From contig JBDHZK010000001.1 of NCBI GenBank assembly GCA_039811865.1, positions 25,623 to 89,622 of the forward strand: a stretch of DNA of 64,000 bases, given 5' to 3'. The stretch is from JBDHZK01 sp039811865. GTDB taxonomy: Bacteria; Actinomycetota; Actinomycetes; Propionibacteriales; Propionibacteriaceae. Every line of letters starts with the position of its first letter. Position 1 is the stretch's first letter. A model generated the notes under the pieces. It did not search any database, had not been told where the DNA came from, and was given only the letters and a program-made list of their open reading frames with translations. Position numbers and translations under genes: made by a program. Positions 16,636-24,672 of this stretch are shown piece by piece.

Positions 16636-18620
16636 ACCACGTAAAGGGTGATCGTCGCGCCCTTTGCCGCCTGACCGCCGAGCGCCGGCCGGGCGTAGGA
16701 GACCAGCCCAAGTTCGTTGGACTTGATCAGGTGAACCACGGTCACCTTGAAGCCCTGAGATTGCAGGATCGTCGTGGCCCGGGCAACGGGCAACGCCTTC
16801 ACGTTCGGAACCGTGACCATGGCCGGCCCCGAGCTCACCGTGACCGAGATCGCCGAGCCACTGCGCAGCGTCCCGGACGCCGGCGACTGTGCGATCACGT
16901 TGTCGGCGGCGGAAGCCGAGTTCTGCCTGGCTGCCACGGTGATCGTAAGCCCAGTCCTCGAAGCGATCGCTTTGGCGGTGGCCAGCGAGTGGCCGACCAG
17001 GCTAGGGACTCGCACCGGACGGGGGCCGGAAGAGACGACGAGGTCCACCTTCGTCAGCTTGGGCAGTTGCATGCCGACGGGTGGCGAGCACCGAATCACA
17101 CTGCCGGCGGGTGCCTTCTCGCTGTACTCGGAGGTGATCGTGCCCTGAGCAAAGCCCGCTGCCGAGAGCGCGGCGACCGCCTGCGCCTGGGTCAGCCCGG
17201 TCAACGGAGGCACCGAATACAGCTGCGGACCGAGCGACAAGAAGGCGTGCACCTGACCGCCGCGCAGGATGCGCTCGCCCTGGGCGGGGATCGTCCTGGT
17301 GACCGTGCCCTTGGCAACCTCCGGGCTGTACTCACCTTCGAAAGTGACGCTGACGTCCGCTTTCTCGGAGGCAGATCGCGCCTCGATCTCGGTCAGATTC
17401 GCCAGCGCCGGCGCTGTTGTGAATCGGCCCTGAGTCAGGTACCAGCTGCCGTAGCCCACACCGAACGTCATCACGAGCACCAGCAAGAACGCCAGCAGCG
17501 AGCGCCGGCGTCGGCGCAGTTGGCGGGCCCGCTGGGCGATCACTCGCGCGGACGCAGGTACTGGAGCCGGAGCGGGGTCGTCGTAGTAGGGAATGCCGTC
17601 GAGTGTGTTCTCGAACGCCGGGCTCACGGGCGTGACCGGCGTCGAGGGCGTGAACCGCAGCGACTTGGCCCGCTTGATCGGGTCGGACGCTGGCGGCGGG
17701 GCGTCCAGCGTCGGTGCCCGCATCGCCGAGACGAGTTCGGGGTCGTCGGTGATGCCCGCCGTGAGCGCCCGCCGCGCCCTCCGGACGTGGTCCAGCAGGA
17801 TCCGGGCGTCCTGCGGCCGACGCTTTGGATCGCGATCGGTGGCGGTCATCACCAGCGCATCAAGGTAGGCCGGGACGCTGCCCCGACTGGGCGCGGCGGC
17901 CGAGGGAGCCGGCACGCGGTTATGCACGTGCGCGTACGCGACCTGGATCGGCGTGTCGCCGGTGTGCGGCTTGCGCCCGGTGAGTAGTTCGTAGAGCAGG
18001 ATCCCGGCCGAGTAGACATCGCTGCGGGGGTCGGCGCGTCCCTGCGTGACCAACTCGGGGGCGATGTAGGACACCGTGCCGATGAGCAGGCCCTTGGTGC
18101 CCGTGACCGTCTGCCCGGTGACGGCCTTGGCCAAGCCGAAGTCGGCCACCTTGACCTTGCCGGAAGTCGAGATCAGCACGTTCTCGGGCTTCACGTCGCG
18201 ATGGATCAGCCCATTCTCGTGGGCCGAAGCGAGCGCCTGGATGATCGGTTCGTACAGTTCCAGTGCTCGGTTTGGGCTCAGCGGGGCCTCGTTGGTCAGC
18301 AGGTGACGCAGCGTCCTGCCGTCCACGAACTCCATCACGATGAACGGACGGCCGCGGTCGCTGCCCTGATCGAACACCGACACCACGTACGGATTGGACA
18401 GCCGAGCCGCAGCCCGTGCCTCCCGGTCGAACTTGCGGGCGAAGTCGGCGTCGTCGCCCAACCCCTCGTGCATCACCTTGACCGCGACGACCCGGTTCAG
18501 CCGCAGATCGACCGCTTCGTACACGACCGCCATGCCGCCCCGAGCCAGCCTGCGCCGGATCTCGTAGCGATCGTCGAGGACATGGCCGACCAGGGGGTCG
18601 CTCATGTTCACCGTCGTCAC
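16632..18620 (-). CDS. pknL: Serine/threonine protein kinase with four PASTA domains (PknL)
   Basis: A 662-residue membrane kinase. The cytoplasmic kinase domain (about residues 15-275) has the Gly loop ARGGMAVVY, the ATP lysine in VAVKVM, catalytic loop HRDVKPEN, DFGLAKAV and APE. A proline-rich linker follows, then one transmembrane helix (LLAFLLVLVMTFGVGYG near 390) and four extracellular PASTA repeats, which bind muropeptides or lipid II in relatives. The position beside aroG, idsA and metF matches M. tuberculosis pknL. Phosphorylation of cell-division and cell-wall proteins is the expected role. GTG 18620 has GGAG five bases upstream; ATG 18605 is an alternative. Confidence 0.9.
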   Translation of the reverse strand: MTTVNMSDPLVGHVLDDRYEIRRRLARGGMAVVYEAVDLRLNRVVAVKVMHEGLGDDADFARKFDREARAAARLSNPYVVSVFDQGSDRGRPFIVMEFVDGRTLRHLLTNEAPLSPNRALELYEPIIQALASAHENGLIHRDVKPENVLISTSGKVKVADFGLAKAVTGQTVTGTKGLLIGTVSYIAPELVTQGRADPRSDVYSAGILLYELLTGRKPHTGDTPIQVAYAHVHNRVPAPSAAAPSRGSVPAYLDALVMTATDRDPKRRPQDARILLDHVRRARRALTAGITDDPELVSAMRAPTLDAPPPASDPIKRAKSLRFTPSTPVTPVSPAFENTLDGIPYYDDPAPAPVPASARVIAQRARQLRRRRRSLLAFLLVLVMTFGVGYGSWYLTQGRFTTAPALANLTEIEARSASEKADVSVTFEGEYSPEVAKGTVTRTIPAQGERILRGGQVHAFLSLGPQLYSVPPLTGLTQAQAVAALSAAGFAQGTITSEYSEKAPAGSVIRCSPPVGMQLPKLTKVDLVVSSGPRPVRVPSLVGHSLATAKAIASRTGLTITVAARQNSASAADNVIAQSPASGTLRSGSAISVTVSSGPAMVTVPNVKALPVARATTILQSQGFKVTVVHLIKSNELGLVSYARPALGGQAAKGATITLYVV

Positions 18621-18766
18621 GTGCTCTCCGAACCGCCAGGGGAAGTGGGGCGTCTCGCTCCGTTTTCCGCAGTCTAGGAAGGGCCGCATCGAATCCTCGG
18701 TAGACCCGCCGCGCTCCAGATGGTCAACCGTCATCGACTTGCCAGGACTTTGACGTCACCCCTAGT

Positions 18767-18772
18767 TACTCT
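18767..18772 (+). promoter_or_regulatory. -10 element for the ThiE-like/RNase/barstar operon
   Basis: TACTCT ends six bases before GTG 18779, with no ribosome-binding site, which fits a leaderless mRNA. The promoter lies in the 158-base gap divergent from pknL. Confidence 0.42.
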
Positions 18773-18778
18773 GTGCCT

Positions 18779-19522
18779 GTGACCGCACTGATGGGTTTGG
18801 CCGACCGGCTGAGGTTGGCACGACTGTTCCTGATCACCGACGCCCGCACCGAAGCCGGCGATCTGGTGAAGTTCGTGGACGCGGCGTTCGCCGGCGGCGT
18901 CGACATGCTGCGCCTGCGGGCGGACGGGTTGGACGGCAAGGACCTGCGCGGCGTCCTGGAGAAAGTCCGTGACGTCGCGTTCCGATACCAGGGACTCGTG
19001 GTCGTCGACGAGGAACTCGATGTGGCTCAGGAGTTCGGTGCCGACCTGATGCACCTCGGGCAAGCGGGCGGGGAGTCGGCCAAGGCGCGCAAGTACCTGC
19101 ACGAGTGGGCGCTGATCGGCCGTTCCGCCCATAGCCAGGCGCAGGTGGACGCGGCCATCTCCGATCCCGACATCAACTACTTCACCGTCGGTCCGGTGTA
19201 TGCCACCACCCCCGATCCCGAATACCCGGCGCCTGGGCTGGACCTGGTTGGCTACGCCGCGCGAGTTGCTCCGCCGTCGGATCCCAAGTCGAAACCCTGG
19301 TTTGCCGTCGGCAACATCACCGCCGAAGTCCTGGACGACGTCCTGGCCGCCGGTGCGCGTCGAGTGGCGGTGGTCGGCGCGATCACGCGCGCCAGCGACC
19401 CGCAGGCGGCCGCGCGCAGCCTGAAAGACCGGCTGAAGGCCGCCTGGGACGCCGACCCGGGGATGGAGCGGCTGGTCTTCTCGTCCTTCTCCGCCGGCAC
19501 GGGTTTCATCGCCGGCCAGTGA
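18779..19522 (+). CDS. Thiamine phosphate synthase-like protein with altered active-site motifs
   Basis: A 247-residue TIM-barrel protein of the ThiE family. Recognisable blocks are LFLITDA, LRLRADGLDG, GADLMHLGQ, ALIGRSAHS, VGPVYATTPDPEYPAPGLDL and FAVGNIT. ThiE joins HMP-diphosphate and thiazole phosphate. Several hallmark residues differ here: the LRxK lysine is Asp, the NDR block reads VDE, and the TxTK phosphate motif reads TTPD. It may have lost or changed activity. It is coupled to the RNase gene by a GTGA overlap, and no other thiamine genes are nearby. GTG 18773 is an alternative start. Confidence 0.72.
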   Translation: MTALMGLADRLRLARLFLITDARTEAGDLVKFVDAAFAGGVDMLRLRADGLDGKDLRGVLEKVRDVAFRYQGLVVVDEELDVAQEFGADLMHLGQAGGESAKARKYLHEWALIGRSAHSQAQVDAAISDPDINYFTVGPVYATTPDPEYPAPGLDLVGYAARVAPPSDPKSKPWFAVGNITAEVLDDVLAAGARRVAVVGAITRASDPQAAARSLKDRLKAAWDADPGMERLVFSSFSAGTGFIAGQ

Positions 19523-19977
19523 CGCCTCGGTCTCGGCCCGCCGGGTGGGCCGTCCTGCTGGCGGGCGTCGTGGCAGCGCTGGTCCCGCTGCTCGCCGGCT
19601 GCCTGGTCGCCCCGGGGACGATGCCGCCGACGACCTCGCCCAGCCCGGTCGAGACGTCGGCGGCCTCATCGGCTGCGCCCGTGGATCCCGAGTCGGGGCT
19701 GCGCTGGATCGAGGTCTCCGCACTGCCCCCGGAGGGCCGAGCAACCATCCGGCTGATCGAGGCCGGGGGGCCCTTTCCGTATGCCAAAGATGGGGTGAAG
19801 TTCGGCAACAACGAGCGGATCCTGCCCAGGCGCGCCTTCGGCTACTACCGCGAGTACACCGTGCCGACTCCGGGCTCGAAGACTCGCGGGGCGCGGCGGA
19901 TCGTCACCGGCAACGATGACACCGAGTTCTACTACACGCCAGACCACTACGCCACCTTCTTGAGGATCAGACGATGA
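19519..19977 (+). CDS. RNase Sa/T1-family guanyl-specific ribonuclease, lipoprotein form
   Basis: A 152-residue exported microbial ribonuclease. The N-terminus has a hydrophobic signal ending in the lipobox LLAGC, then a Ser/Thr/Pro linker of about 25 residues, and an approximately 95-residue domain matching Streptomyces RNase Sa: LPPEGRATIRLIEAGGPFPY, FGNNERILP (catalytic Glu), YYREYTVPTPG, TRGARRI (Arg) and TPDHYATF (catalytic His). All three catalytic residues are present. The C-terminal Cys of RNase Sa, which forms a disulfide, is missing. The gene is coupled by overlaps to the ThiE-like gene upstream and the barstar gene downstream. A secreted or surface-held nuclease with intracellular inhibitor is the natural reading. 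Confidence 0.88.
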   Translation: MTPRSRPAGWAVLLAGVVAALVPLLAGCLVAPGTMPPTTSPSPVETSAASSAAPVDPESGLRWIEVSALPPEGRATIRLIEAGGPFPYAKDGVKFGNNERILPRRAFGYYREYTVPTPGSKTRGARRIVTGNDDTEFYYTPDHYATFLRIRR

Positions 19978-20339
19978 GCGAGATTGAGCCGCTGCTGGGA
20001 CCCGGGTTGGTTGGGGGGGTGTACCGGCCCGTCTGGGCTGGCGATCCGGACGCCGCCGCTCGCCTCCGGGAGGCCGGGTGGAGTGTCGCCGAGGTGCCGG
20101 AGGTCGTCTCGCTGCACGACTTCTACGTGGAGGTGGCGCACGCGTTGGAACTGCCCGACTACTTCGGCGCGAACCTGGACGCCCTATGGGACTGCCTGAC
20201 CGACCTGATTGGCCCGACCGCCTTGCTCTGGCCGGGGTGGGCCGAACTGGCCGTCTCCCGCGCCGATCAGTGGGGACGACTGATGCCGGTGCTGGCCGCG
20301 CGCACGCGGCAACAGCCGGCGTTCGCGTTGGTCCTTTGA
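19974..20339 (+). CDS. Barstar-family ribonuclease inhibitor
   Basis: A 121-residue cytoplasmic protein of the barstar family. The core signature SLHDFYVEVAHALELPDYF followed by GANLDALWDCLTDL matches the helix that plugs the barnase active site, including the conserved Asp. It has no signal peptide, which suits an inhibitor protecting the producing cell from the RNase encoded just upstream. The ATG overlaps the RNase stop (ATGA). The N-terminal 40 residues differ from Bacillus barstar and may be lineage-specific. Confidence 0.87.
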   Translation: MSEIEPLLGPGLVGGVYRPVWAGDPDAAARLREAGWSVAEVPEVVSLHDFYVEVAHALELPDYFGANLDALWDCLTDLIGPTALLWPGWAELAVSRADQWGRLMPVLAARTRQQPAFALVL

Positions 20340-20360
20340 TGCCGGCAGGCTTCCCGGGGA

Positions 20361-21464
20361 TCAGGCTTCACGGGCGACGGCCAACTGGGCGAGCGAGCCG
20401 AGCGCGCGGCGCCCGTCCGGGTGCATCTCGACATCCGTGAGCGCACCTAAGGCGGCCTCGTAGTCTCTGGTGATGTCGGCCTCCACCGCTGCTCGCGCCC
20501 CCGACGCGGTGATGATCGCCCGGGCCTCGTCGACCTCGTCGAGGCCGAGGTCGGGCCGTCCCAGCAAGGCAACCAGTCGCCGGGCGGCGGCGCGTTCTGC
20601 TCGCGCGCAGGCGTGCGCGATCAGCACCGTCCGCTTTCCCTCGCGCAGATCGTCCCCGGCGGGCTTGCCGGTGACCTGTGAATCGCCGAAGACGCCGAGC
20701 AGGTCGTCTCGGAACTGGAACGCGCGACCGATGGCGCTTCCGTACGAGGTCAGCGCGGACGAAAGCCGTGCCGAGCCGCCGGCCAGCGCCGCGCCGATCT
20801 GGGCTGGCCGTTGGACGGTGTACCTGGCGGTCTTGTACTCCACCACGCGGTGAGCCTCGTCGAGTAGGTGCGACCAGGAGGTGTCGTCCAACACCGGCTG
20901 GGTTTGGGCGAACACGTCCAGGTACTGCCCGGCGGTGACCTCGGTTCGGACGGCGTTGAGCAGCGGTGTCGCCCTGGCGAGGGCGTCGGGCGCCAACCCA
21001 GCCGTGGCGAAAAGCTCGGCCGACCACACCAGGAGGAGGTCTCCGAGCAGGATCGCGCCCGCCCGTCCGAAGGCCTCGGAGGATCCGGACCATCCGCTTT
21101 GGTGATGGGTGGCGGCGAACTGCCGGTGGGCAGACGGGACGCCCCGCCGGGTGTCCGACGAATCGATCAGGTCGTCGTGGACGAGCGCGGAGGCGTGCAG
21201 CAGGTCGAGGCTGGCCGCGGCCCGCAGCAAGGCGGCGGGATCCTCCGGTTGGCCCGCGACGGCCGCATAACCCCAGTAGCACCACGCCGGCCGCAGTCGC
21301 TTGCCGCCGTCGACGAAGCGGCGGGCGAGGTCGCCCAGGCCATCCAACTCGGCGCCGATGCCGGCGAGCGCCGAGCGTTGCGTCGCCATGAAGTCGGCCA
21401 GCGTGCGGCCGACCGCGTCCCGGAAATCGCGGCCGGCAGGCTCGGCGGCGTCGAAGATGCCCAC
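20361..21464 (-). CDS. idsA: Polyprenyl (geranylgeranyl-type) diphosphate synthase
   Basis: A 367-residue trans-prenyltransferase. The first Asp-rich motif is DDLID within ALVHDDLIDSSDTRRG, the second is FRDDLLG, and GGKRLRP is the IPP-binding block. It elongates allylic diphosphates with IPP to make C15-C20+ chains for quinones or carotenoids. The residues just before the first motif (SALVHDD) do not allow a firm chain length. GTG 21464 has no ribosome site but has TAGGCT six bases upstream. It diverges from metF, as idsA2 does near this position in M. tuberculosis. Confidence 0.9.
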   Translation of the reverse strand: MGIFDAAEPAGRDFRDAVGRTLADFMATQRSALAGIGAELDGLGDLARRFVDGGKRLRPAWCYWGYAAVAGQPEDPAALLRAAASLDLLHASALVHDDLIDSSDTRRGVPSAHRQFAATHHQSGWSGSSEAFGRAGAILLGDLLLVWSAELFATAGLAPDALARATPLLNAVRTEVTAGQYLDVFAQTQPVLDDTSWSHLLDEAHRVVEYKTARYTVQRPAQIGAALAGGSARLSSALTSYGSAIGRAFQFRDDLLGVFGDSQVTGKPAGDDLREGKRTVLIAHACARAERAAARRLVALLGRPDLGLDEVDEARAIITASGARAAVEADITRDYEAALGALTDVEMHPDGRRALGSLAQLAVAREA

Positions 21465-21470
21465 GGTCTG

Positions 21471-21476
21471 AGCCTA
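21471..21476 (-). promoter_or_regulatory. -10 element for leaderless idsA
   Basis: TAGGCT on the minus strand ends six bases before GTG 21464. It faces away from the metF -10 at 21502-21507, so the -35 regions of the two promoters must interleave. Confidence 0.5.
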
Positions 21477-21501
21477 TGGGTACCCGGCCGGCGGCGGTCC
21501 A

Positions 21502-21507
21502 TATGGT
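21502..21507 (+). promoter_or_regulatory. -10 element for leaderless metF
   Basis: TATGGT ends seven bases before ATG 21515, which supports that start over the upstream in-frame ATG at 21476. No Shine-Dalgarno sequence is present. Confidence 0.5.
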
Positions 21508-21514
21508 TGCCCGC

Positions 21515-22405
21515 ATGCTCGCCGCGCCCACCGTCGCCCAACGCCTGGCCTGTGGCGAACGCCTCTCGTCCTTCGAGTTCTTCCCGCCCAAGGACGAGGT
21601 CGGTCAGGCGCAACTGGCCAAGGCGATCCGGGAGCTGGAGCCGTTGCATCCCGACTTCGTCTCGGTCACCTACGGGGCCAGCGGTTCCACTCGAGATCGG
21701 ACGCTGGCCGTCACCCGCTACATCAACGAGCAGACTTCGCTCGAGACGATGGGCCACCTGACCTGCGTTTCGCAATCGGTGGACGAGCTCCGGGGAGCCA
21801 TCCGGGCCTACGAAGACGCCGGCGTCCGGCACATCCTCGCGATCCGGGGCGACCCCCCAGGTGGTCCGACCGCACCTTGGGTCCGGCACCCCGAGGGCCT
21901 CGACAACGCCACCCAACTCGTCGAGCTCGTCAAGGAGACGGGGGATTTCTGCGTGGGGGTCGCGGCCTTCCCCGACCCGCATCCGGAACGTCGCGACGCC
22001 GGTCTGGACGCCCGCGTCCTGGCGGCGAAGGCGCAAGCCGGAGCCGAGTTCGCGATCACCCAGCTGTTCTTCGAAGCCGAGCCCTACTTCGCTTTGGTCG
22101 AGCGGGTGCGCGCGATCGGTTGCGACATCCCGATCATCCCCGGGATCATGCCCGTCACGAGCTTCGGGCAGGTCAAACGGTTCGCCGAGTTGTCGGGGGC
22201 CGAGCTACCGAGTGCCCTCGTGGCTCGTCTGCAAACGGTAGCCGGCGACACGGTGGCCCTGGCCTCGCTCGGTGAGGAGGTGGCCACCGATCTGTGCGAA
22301 AGCCTGCTAGCTGGTGGCGCCCCCGGGTTGCACTTCTTTACGCAGAACCGGTCGAGGGCGACGACAGCGATCTACGCCAGGCTGAAGAACCGACGTCGAG
22401 GGTGA
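21515..22405 (+). CDS. metF: 5,10-methylenetetrahydrofolate reductase
   Basis: A 296-residue flavin enzyme that makes 5-methyl-THF for methionine synthesis. Motifs: FEFFPPKDE (catalytic Glu), FVSVTYGASGSTRD, HLTCVSQS, ILAIRGDPP, EFAITQLFFEA and IIPGIMPVTSFGQ. Length matches bacterial MetF. The last 68 bases overlap the opposing helD gene, so the two convergent transcripts must cross. Its leaderless-type promoter is shared back to back with idsA. Confidence 0.93.
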   Translation: MLAAPTVAQRLACGERLSSFEFFPPKDEVGQAQLAKAIRELEPLHPDFVSVTYGASGSTRDRTLAVTRYINEQTSLETMGHLTCVSQSVDELRGAIRAYEDAGVRHILAIRGDPPGGPTAPWVRHPEGLDNATQLVELVKETGDFCVGVAAFPDPHPERRDAGLDARVLAAKAQAGAEFAITQLFFEAEPYFALVERVRAIGCDIPIIPGIMPVTSFGQVKRFAELSGAELPSALVARLQTVAGDTVALASLGEEVATDLCESLLAGGAPGLHFFTQNRSRATTAIYARLKNRRRG

Positions 22406-24530
22406 CCAGCCGCTGCGTCGGCCGGGTCAGCGCCACGTAGAGCACCCGCACGCCCCCCGGCGAGGTGGCGACGATCTCGTCCGGTGCCAGCACGAGCGCG
22501 GCGTCGTACTCCAGACCCTTGGCCTCAAGCGGCGAAACCACGACGAGCCGGTCGGCCAAGTGCTGCGCCGACTCCGCGAGCGCCGCGCGCACCGAAGCCA
22601 GGCGCCCCGTTGGTGCGACGACGCCGATCGTGCCTTCGACCTGCCGGGCGAGCGCATCGACATGGGCGACCAGGCGGGCGTCCAGGTCTTCCGGGGCAGA
22701 TTCGTCCAGGATCGGCTCAATGCCGGTGCTGCGGACGGCGACGGGCAGGTCTGCTTCCGGGAACGCCGGTAGGACGACGCGGGCGGCCAGGTCGAAGACC
22801 TCGGCCGGACTGCGGTAATTGGTGCTGAGGCGGAAGCGGCGATGCGGCGCGTGGCCGATCAGGTCGGTCAACGCCTGTTCGGTCTCGGCCACGTCCGGCC
22901 ACGAGCTTTGCGCCGGATCGCCGACGATCGTCCAACTGGCGTGGTCCCCGCGGCGGCGCAGCATTCGCCACTGCATCGGGGTGATGTCCTGGGCCTCGTC
23001 GATCAGCAGGTGGGCGTAAGTCTCATGGGCGTCGGCGTGCGGGTCGACCTCGCGGATCGGACGCAGCCGGTCAGCGATCGTGACTACCTCACGCTCATCG
23101 GGGAGACGGTCGAGGAAGAGTGACGGCGAGGCGTCCGGGTCGGGAGGAACGGGACCGAGCTGGAAGGCGATCTCGTCCAGGAGCGCGGCGTCGGCGACCG
23201 ACCAGGAGTGCTCGGCGAAGCTGGAGACCAGGGCCGCCTGCTCGGCGGCGTTCAGGACGCCTTTGGTCAGGTGCGCGGCGACGTCCGGGTCGGCGAGCCG
23301 CCGCAGGACGTCCCTGGGGTCCAGCGGCGCCCACCACAGGTCGCAGAATCTGGTGATCGCGGAGTGATCGACCAGGTCGTCGAACTCGGATTCGGTGAAA
23401 TCGAGGTCGGCTGGAAGCTGTGCGTACAGCGCCGCGGTCACAGCCTGCTGGGCGGGGCCACGGCCCTGATTGGCCTTGTGGCCGTGCAGGATTCGACGCC
23501 GGATGCTGGCGAGACGCTCGGCGGTCAGTCGCAGCACGTTGCCCTTGATGGTTACCGTCAGCGACGGCGCTTCGCCCGGTCCGGGCCAGGTGGGCTCAGC
23601 GACGAGTCTGTTCAAGATCGGCAGCATCCGCAGGCTGCCCTTGACCGCAGCGGCCGCAGGCTCGTCCACGCGAGTGGCGACCACGTCCACGACGTCGCTG
23701 GCCACGGCGCCGATCGCGCGGAGCGTCACCGAATCCTCGCCGAGGGAGGGGAGGACGCGCTCGATGTAGTTCATGAAGACCGGGCCTGGCCCGACCACAA
23801 GGATGCCGCCCCGCTCGAACCGGGCCCGGTTCGAGTAGAGCAGGTAGGCCGCGCGGTGCAGCGCTACGACGGTCTTGCCGGTGCCGGGGCCGCCGGCGAT
23901 GATCGTCACGCCCTGGTAGGGGGCGCGGATGGCTTCGTCCTGCTCCGCCTGGATGGTGGCCACGATGTCGCGCATTGTGTGCCCGCGGGCCCGGCTCAGC
24001 GACGCCATCAGCGCACCCTCACCGACGATCGGGAGGTCGTCGCGGTTGGCGGACGCATCGAGCAGGTCGTCCTCGATGCCGACGACGCGCTCGCCGCGAC
24101 AGCGCAGCACCCGACGCCGGACGATCCCCATGGGGCGCGAGGCGGTGGCCCGGTAGAAGGGCTCGGCGGCGGGCGCGCGCCAGTCGATCACCAGCGGCTC
24201 GTATTCGGCATCGCGGACGCCGATGCGACCGATGTAGGACGTGTCGCTGGCGGCGGTGTCCAGGCGTCCGAACACAAGACCTTCGTGTTCGGCTTCCAGG
24301 ACGGCCAGTCGGCGAGCCGCAACGTATGCGAACGCGTCGCGCTCGAACAAGGCGGTGCCGTCCTCCTCGCGTAAGAAGTCCGCGCGGTCAGTCTGGTACA
24401 GCGCCTGGCCGTGTCGCGCCACTTTCTTGGCCGAGGTGGTCGCGTCGGCGAGATGGGCATAGACGAGGTCGACGTGTGCCTGCTCGACGGCCATTTCGTG
24501 CGCGAGTAACGGCTGAGTCTGTTGGGTCAA
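22338..24530 (-). CDS. helD: HelD/HelR-type superfamily 1 ATPase acting on RNA polymerase
   Basis: A 730-residue UvrD-like protein. The coiled-coil N-terminus (about 75 residues) precedes an ATPase core with Walker A GGPGTGKTVVALHRAAYLL near 215, Walker B LLIDEAQDITPMQW, and STNYRSP. The WRAPAAEPFYRA block and the long N-terminus are typical of HelD rather than UvrD. HelD proteins pull RNA polymerase off DNA and can recycle stalled enzyme or protect it from rifamycins (HelR); which applies is unknown. TTG 24530 is used since AAGGA precedes it; ATG 24494 lacks a ribosome site. Confidence 0.85.
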   Translation of the reverse strand: MTQQTQPLLAHEMAVEQAHVDLVYAHLADATTSAKKVARHGQALYQTDRADFLREEDGTALFERDAFAYVAARRLAVLEAEHEGLVFGRLDTAASDTSYIGRIGVRDAEYEPLVIDWRAPAAEPFYRATASRPMGIVRRRVLRCRGERVVGIEDDLLDASANRDDLPIVGEGALMASLSRARGHTMRDIVATIQAEQDEAIRAPYQGVTIIAGGPGTGKTVVALHRAAYLLYSNRARFERGGILVVGPGPVFMNYIERVLPSLGEDSVTLRAIGAVASDVVDVVATRVDEPAAAAVKGSLRMLPILNRLVAEPTWPGPGEAPSLTVTIKGNVLRLTAERLASIRRRILHGHKANQGRGPAQQAVTAALYAQLPADLDFTESEFDDLVDHSAITRFCDLWWAPLDPRDVLRRLADPDVAAHLTKGVLNAAEQAALVSSFAEHSWSVADAALLDEIAFQLGPVPPDPDASPSLFLDRLPDEREVVTIADRLRPIREVDPHADAHETYAHLLIDEAQDITPMQWRMLRRRGDHASWTIVGDPAQSSWPDVAETEQALTDLIGHAPHRRFRLSTNYRSPAEVFDLAARVVLPAFPEADLPVAVRSTGIEPILDESAPEDLDARLVAHVDALARQVEGTIGVVAPTGRLASVRAALAESAQHLADRLVVVSPLEAKGLEYDAALVLAPDEIVATSPGGVRVLYVALTRPTQRLVTLDVGSSAWRRSLSSPSTGSA

Positions 24531-24672
24531 GAAGCGAATCCTTACCGAGTCAGACTCGCCAGTTTACGCGTTGCCGAATGCGTCGGGCGCTGGGCGATGA
24601 GGCTGGGACGCCCCGTGGCATCGATGGGCGACGGGGACGGACCTGGCCGGGGGGAGGAGTATCTGGCCGGGC

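Noticed and set aside
18621..18778. TPP riboswitch before the ThiE-like gene
   Set aside because: The leader is at most a few bases long if GTG 18779 is leaderless, and no THI-box sequence (CUGAGA) is seen in the gap.
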